A stretch of DNA of 35,356 nt from an uncultured Porphyromonadaceae bacterium (GTDB taxonomy: Bacteria > Bacteroidota > Bacteroidia > Bacteroidales > Muribaculaceae). Positions 31,583 to 35,356 of the stretch are shown here, in pieces. The stretch covers positions 1 through 35,356 of the forward strand of contig CAOKFI010000028.1 of the NCBI GenBank assembly GCA_948467675.1, written 5' to 3'. The position numbers and the translations under genes were made by a program. Each line of letters opens with the position of its first letter. Position 1 is the stretch's first letter. Below the pieces are notes generated by a model. The model had not been told where the DNA came from. It did not search any database and worked only from the letters and a program-made list of their open reading frames with translations.

Positions 31583-31831
31583 TCAGTCCCAGATATCACG
31601 ACGGAGGTTCTGAAGTATCGCGGGTTCCGGGGCGGCGGTATCGGGCGGAGCCGACGGATGCAGCGGCTGCCACAGACCCGGCTCACCCATAAGCTGCTCT
31701 ATACGTTCGTTGCGTCCGCGCAGATATCCGCGCTCCTCGGCCAGCCGTTCGATCTCGGCCACATCGATATTGTTGCCGGCTCCGGATTCCACCTCCCCGG
31801 GGAGGTCGGTTCTGTCTGTTTCCATAGTCAT
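31583..31831 (-). CDS. Small acidic protein, first gene of the capsid cassette
   Basis: The 82-residue product is hydrophilic: an acidic N terminus, a central charged helix DVAEIERLAEERGYLRGRNERIEQLM (residues about 24-48) and a proline-rich C terminus ending NLRRDIWD. It is not recognised. A short charged helix followed by an extended tail upstream of a major capsid gene would fit a small scaffold or capsid-assembly helper, but this is inference from place and composition. A second ATG lies two codons downstream (31825). It is 48 bases upstream of the capsid gene and about 37 bases downstream of a -7 element. Confidence 0.55.
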   Translation of the reverse strand: MTMETDRTDLPGEVESGAGNNIDVAEIERLAEERGYLRGRNERIEQLMGEPGLWQPLHPSAPPDTAAPEPAILQNLRRDIWD

Positions 31832-31867
31832 GTGTGTTTTGTTTTTTACAGGTTAATGATCACACTG

Positions 31868-31875
31868 CAAAGATA
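31868..31875 (-). promoter_or_regulatory. -7 promoter element for the capsid-portal cassette
   Basis: Minus-strand TATCTTTG is the same -7 octamer seen at psd, dtd, pheT and the KilA-N gene. No TTTG is found at the -33 position, so the promoter may be weak or need an activator. The rest of 31876-31974 holds no clear element for the divergent channel gene. Confidence 0.5.
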
Positions 31876-31974
31876 AAGTCGGAAAAACACGGGAGGACTG
31901 CGATTTTTCCGAAACCCGAATGTTAAATATTGTTACCGGACGATACGGCATGATAACGCCTGTGTTATACAACC

Positions 31975-32688
31975 ATGAGAGGAGGGAGACTGACCATACG
32001 GCCTGAACTGCGCGACACGGCGATCAATGCGCTTCACGCCCTGATACTGGTTCTGTCGGTGCTTCTGATAGTGTTTATCAGCATCGACACTTTCCGCCAT
32101 ACTGAATTTCTGCAGAACCGCACATACATGCATTTCCAGTTCTGGGTATGTATAGTCTTCATAGCCGACTTCTTCATCGAGTGGCCTCTTGCTGCCGACC
32201 GGCGCCGCTATTTACGCCACAGGATTCTGTTTCTGCTGCTGTCGGTGCCATGGCTCAATATCCTTGACATCCTCGACCTGCCACTGACCGAGAACGAGCT
32301 TTACTGGGTGAGATTCATACCGCTTGCACGCGGTGTGCTGGCAATGTCGATCGTCGTGGGCTATGTGTCGCGCAACCGCATAACGAGCGTTTTCGCCAGC
32401 TACACCTCGGTCATGCTTGCGTTTCTCTATCTCGGAAGCCTGATATTCCTCTACCGTGAGCATCCGGTCAACCCTCAGGTGCCCGACTTCGGAGCCGCTC
32501 TGTGGTGGGCATGCATGGACGCCACGACCACAGGCTGCGAGATCCAGCCGGTCACGATGGCAGGCAAGGTGGTAGGCATGGTTCTCGCTGGCATGGGCAT
32601 GGTAATGTTTCCGCTGTTTACGGTCTACATCACCAATCTTGCGCGCCAGATCGCCACATCGAAAGGAACGCGGCATACGGAGAGCTGA
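31975..32688 (+). CDS. Voltage-gated-like ion channel (potassium channel family)
   Basis: This 237-residue inner-membrane protein has about five or six hydrophobic segments: ALILVLSVLLIVFISIDTF, FWVCIVFIADFFIEW, ILFLLLSVPWLNILDIL, VLAMSIVVGYV, SVMLAFLYLGSLIFLY, and VVGMVLAGMGMVMFPLFTVYI at the end. RYLRHR and RFIPLARG supply S4-like positive charge. The pore loop before the last helix reads ALWWACMDATTTGCEIQPVT (residues about 173-193). The family is the single-subunit, tetrameric K+ channel type. The filter TTTGCE differs from the K+ signature TVGYG, so ion preference is uncertain. It diverges from the capsid cassette. Confidence 0.8.
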   Translation: MRGGRLTIRPELRDTAINALHALILVLSVLLIVFISIDTFRHTEFLQNRTYMHFQFWVCIVFIADFFIEWPLAADRRRYLRHRILFLLLSVPWLNILDILDLPLTENELYWVRFIPLARGVLAMSIVVGYVSRNRITSVFASYTSVMLAFLYLGSLIFLYREHPVNPQVPDFGAALWWACMDATTTGCEIQPVTMAGKVVGMVLAGMGMVMFPLFTVYITNLARQIATSKGTRHTES

Positions 32689-32736
32689 CAATGCCGGCAC
32701 ATACATGCGTCAGCCGTGGATATTCGATGCCGGCGT

Positions 32737-32768
32737 GTTGGGTATAAACGGCAAAATTGCTATCTTTG
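32737..32768 (+). promoter_or_regulatory. Promoter of pheT
   Basis: -7 TATCTTTG (32761-32768) with GTTG (32737-32740) at the exact 20-nt spacing as a three-of-four -33 match. The leader of about 20 bases contains the perfect palindrome TAACCGGTTA (32780-32789), six bases before the ATG. Confidence 0.65.
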
Positions 32769-32795
32769 CCGACGCTTTATAACCGGTTAAGACTT

Positions 32796-35276
32796 ATGAA
32801 TATATCGTATGATTGGCTGAGCCAATATATAGACTCCGGCCTCACTGCAGAGGAACTGGCAGCCGCCCTTACGTCGATAGGACTCGAAACAGGCTCCGTA
32901 GAGGAGGTGGAATCGATACGCGGCGGTCTCCGCGGCATAGTGATAGGCCGGGTGCTGACATGCACCGAACACCCTGACAGCGACCACCTGCACGTGACCA
33001 CCGTCGATCTCGGAACCGGCGAGCCGGTACAGATCGTATGCGGCGCCCCGAATGTGGCTGCCGGACAGACTGTAGTCGTGGCCACCGTAGGCACAGTGCT
33101 CTACGACGGCGACAAGGAATTCAAGATCAAGAAATCGAAAATACGCGGTGTGGAATCATTCGGTATGATCTGCGCCGAAGACGAGATAGGGACCGGCACC
33201 AGCCACGACGGCATAATCGTGCTTCCCGACGGAGCTGCCGCTCCGGGCACTCCCGCGGCCGAATACTACGGTCTGACCTCCGACCATGTGCTTGAGGTAG
33301 ACCTCACGCCCAACCGCATCGACGCCGCCTCGCACTACGGTGTGGCACGCGATCTGGCAGCCTGGATGTCGTGCCACCGCACTCCGGTGCGCGCCAAACT
33401 CCCGGATGTCGGCACCTTCGCCACCGACCGCACCGGCGACGCCGTGGAGGTGAGCGTGGCCGACGCCGCCGACTGTCCCCGCTACTGCGGTGTGACGATA
33501 CGCGGCATAAAGGTGGCCGAGAGCCCCGACTGGCTGCGTCGCCGCCTGACTGCCATAGGCATGAGGCCGATCAACAACATAGTGGATATAACCAACTACA
33601 TACTTCACGGCATAGGCCAGCCTCTCCACTGCTTCGACATAGCACACATAGGCGGCGGCAAGGTTCAGGTCATGACCGTGGCCGAGGGTACGGAGTTCAC
33701 GACTCTCGACGGTGTGGAGCGAAAGCTCGACAGCCGCGACCTGATGATATGCGACGGCACCGGACGCCCCATGTGCATGGCTGGCGTGTTCGGCGGCCTC
33801 GACTCGGGAGTGACCGAGACCACGACCGACGTGTTTATCGAAAGTGCCTGCTTCAATCCGACAGTGATACGCAAGGCCGCACGCCGTCACGGACTCAACA
33901 CCGACTCTTCGTTCCGATTCGAGCGCGGCGTGGATCCGAACGGCTGCCTTTACGCCATGAAACTGGCAGCACTCATGATCAGGGAACTGGCTGGCGGCGA
34001 GATCTGCGGCCCGGTTGTGGATCTCTACCCCGCAGTGGCGGCCCCATACCCCGTAGAGTTGAGCTACAGCCAGATCGACACCCTCGTCGGCAAGCATATA
34101 GAACCGTCGGCTGTCGACTCGATACTCGACTCTCTCGAGATAAAGATCTCAGGCCGCAAGGACGACGGCCGGGTGCTGGAGCTCGAGGTGCCTACATACC
34201 GCGTCGACGTGCAGCGTCCGTGCGACGTGATCGAGGATATACTCCGCATCTACGGTTACAACAACGTGGAGATGCCGTCGCATGTGAAAGCGTCGCTTGC
34301 GTTCCGCACACCTACCGATGCCGCCGACGCGCTCTGCGAGCATATATCCGACCAGCTGTCTGCACAGGGTTTCAACGAGATACTCAACAATTCGCTGACC
34401 GCCCGCTCCTACTATGACGGCCTGCAGACATATCCGGCCGAAAAATGCGTCAGCCTCCTCAACCCGCTGAGCGGCGACCTGTCGCTGATGCGCCAGACTC
34501 TGCTTTTCGGCGGACTTGAATCGATAGCCCACAACCGCAACCGCCGCGCGCTCGACCTGGCACTATACGAGACCGGCAACGTATATTTCCTCAATCCCGA
34601 GGCGGAATCCACTGCCGAGGCGCCTCTGAAGCCTTACAGCGAAGGGTCGCGCATAGCTATGTGGATATGCGGCGACTGGCGCCAGGCCGGATGGATGGCT
34701 CCGGCCGAAGAATCGACTTTCTACCATCTTAAAGCCGCCGTACAGAACCTGCTGGACCGCCTGGGCATAGACCCGAAGTCGATCAGGCTGACTCCTGCCC
34801 AGGCCACAGATCTGCTGAGCGCCGGTTTCGACATAGCCGACCGCTCCGGCAAACCGCTCGGCATGATGGGAATAGTGGCACGCCAGCAGCTGCGCAAGTT
34901 CGACATCGACGCCCCGGTATATTTCGCCGAACTCGACCGGGCGGCACTCACCCGCATGGCTCTGCGCCACAAAGTGAGCTACACTCCGCTGCCGAAGACC
35001 CAGCCCGTGCGCCGCGACCTGGCCCTGCTCGTGGACCGCGACGTGACCCTGGCTCAGATCGAGGCGGCCGCTGCCGAAGGCGAACGCAAACTGCTGCGCG
35101 ACTTCTGGCTGTTCGACGTCTACGAAGGCAAGAACCTGCCTGAGGGAAAGAAATCATACGCTGTGGCCATGACGCTCCAGGACGAGGACAACACGCTAAC
35201 CGACCGCAGGATAGACGACGCAATGAGCCGGATAGTTGCCTCCATAGGCAAACGCACAGGCGCAACACTCCGATAA
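32796..35276 (+). CDS. pheT: Phenylalanine-tRNA ligase beta subunit
   Basis: This 826-residue subunit forms the alpha2-beta2 synthetase with PheS, which is not in the window. The start at 32796 gives MNISYDWLSQYIDSGLTAEEL, the usual beginning; upstream in-frame codons are not conserved and precede the -7 element. Domains in order: OB-fold tRNA-binding (EHPDSDHLHVTTVDLG...IVCGAPNVAAGQTV, residues about 45-90), B3/4 editing domain (PINNIVDITNYILHGIGQPLHCFD, GVFGGLDSGVTETT, SSFRFERGVDPNG), B5 domain (near residues 415-485), the catalytic-like core (LLNPLSGDLSLMRQTLLFGGL), and the C-terminal anticodon-binding ferredoxin fold (PVRRDLALLVDRDVT...LTDRRIDDAMSRIV). Confidence 0.97.
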   Translation: MNISYDWLSQYIDSGLTAEELAAALTSIGLETGSVEEVESIRGGLRGIVIGRVLTCTEHPDSDHLHVTTVDLGTGEPVQIVCGAPNVAAGQTVVVATVGTVLYDGDKEFKIKKSKIRGVESFGMICAEDEIGTGTSHDGIIVLPDGAAAPGTPAAEYYGLTSDHVLEVDLTPNRIDAASHYGVARDLAAWMSCHRTPVRAKLPDVGTFATDRTGDAVEVSVADAADCPRYCGVTIRGIKVAESPDWLRRRLTAIGMRPINNIVDITNYILHGIGQPLHCFDIAHIGGGKVQVMTVAEGTEFTTLDGVERKLDSRDLMICDGTGRPMCMAGVFGGLDSGVTETTTDVFIESACFNPTVIRKAARRHGLNTDSSFRFERGVDPNGCLYAMKLAALMIRELAGGEICGPVVDLYPAVAAPYPVELSYSQIDTLVGKHIEPSAVDSILDSLEIKISGRKDDGRVLELEVPTYRVDVQRPCDVIEDILRIYGYNNVEMPSHVKASLAFRTPTDAADALCEHISDQLSAQGFNEILNNSLTARSYYDGLQTYPAEKCVSLLNPLSGDLSLMRQTLLFGGLESIAHNRNRRALDLALYETGNVYFLNPEAESTAEAPLKPYSEGSRIAMWICGDWRQAGWMAPAEESTFYHLKAAVQNLLDRLGIDPKSIRLTPAQATDLLSAGFDIADRSGKPLGMMGIVARQQLRKFDIDAPVYFAELDRAALTRMALRHKVSYTPLPKTQPVRRDLALLVDRDVTLAQIEAAAAEGERKLLRDFWLFDVYEGKNLPEGKKSYAVAMTLQDEDNTLTDRRIDDAMSRIVASIGKRTGATLR

Positions 35277-35306
35277 CAAATCATATAAAGTCATATAAGA
35301 AATACA

Positions 35307-35356
35307 ATGGGAAGAGCATTTGAATACCGCAAAGCCCGCAAGCTCAAACGCTGGGG
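35307..35356 (+). CDS. YebC/PmpR-family protein, 5' end only
   Basis: The window ends inside this gene. The 16 visible codons read MGRAFEYRKARKLKRW, the typical beginning of YebC/PmpR-family proteins in Bacteroidota (MGRAFEfRKARKmKRW). The family has been described as transcription regulators and as ribosome-associated translation factors for polyproline stretches. It starts 30 bases after pheT and may be co-transcribed with it. Confidence 0.85.
   Translation, partial: MGRAFEYRKARKLKRW

Noticed and set aside
28206-31831. Complete prophage or phage satellite
   Set aside because: No integrase, terminase, tail, lysis, replication or repressor genes and no attachment repeats; only four genes lie between host genes.

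Overview
The window looks like chromosomal DNA from a gut Bacteroidales bacterium, most likely of the Muribaculaceae (Duncaniella/Muribaculum type). The assignment rests on four things seen here: Bacteroidota promoters of the form TTTG-N20-TAnnTTTG with no Shine-Dalgarno dependence; the ilvD-ilvB-ilvN-acyl-ACP thioesterase-ilvC gene set; PorW/SprE-like and PorX genes of the type IX secretion system; and Bacteroidota-type PssA, Psd and DUF4834 genes. Most of the DNA is GC-rich with compact operons whose genes overlap as TGATG or ATGA. No rRNA, tRNA or CRISPR array was seen.

Layout. 1-8200, minus strand: branched-chain amino acid operon (ilvD, ilvB, ilvN, acyl-ACP thioesterase, ilvC), with a secreted glycoside-hydrolase-like gene between the thioesterase and ilvC. 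8327-10780, minus: DUF2461, DUF4834, pssA and psd (phosphatidylethanolamine synthesis). 10914-14346, minus: K+/H+ antiporter, GYF-CD225 membrane protein, deoC and dtd. 14371-15770, minus: three small genes of unknown function, one shaped like a phage unimolecular spanin. 15773-18600: an accessory stretch with two arrays of hairpin repeats on either side of an RsiV-like (DUF3298) lipoprotein gene, followed by an AT-rich KilA-N gene bracketed by 61-bp direct repeats.

18613-28176, plus: MalY/PatB-type aminotransferase, aroA, a small membrane protein, a metal ABC permease, porW/sprE-like, porX, tsaE and birA, mostly overlapping or a few bases apart. 28206-31875, minus: a four-gene cassette with a phage portal protein, a head-completion-like protein, an SU10/HK97-type major capsid protein and a small coiled-coil-like protein. 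It has its own host-type -7 element and no integrase, terminase, tail or replication gene beside it. 31975-35356, plus: a two-pore-helix-type K+ channel-like protein, pheT and the start of a YebC-family gene.

The most interesting material is (i) the intact capsid/portal cassette embedded between housekeeping genes, perhaps with the spanin-like locus 12 kb away, which could be a domesticated virion or gene-transfer-agent-like system; (ii) the hairpin arrays, whose terminal stems covary (a G-C pair in one array is A-T in the other); and (iii) the KilA-N cassette, where the duplicated 3' end of the gene supplies the -33 promoter element for the next copy. Functions are inferred from motif recognition by eye; no database search was possible.
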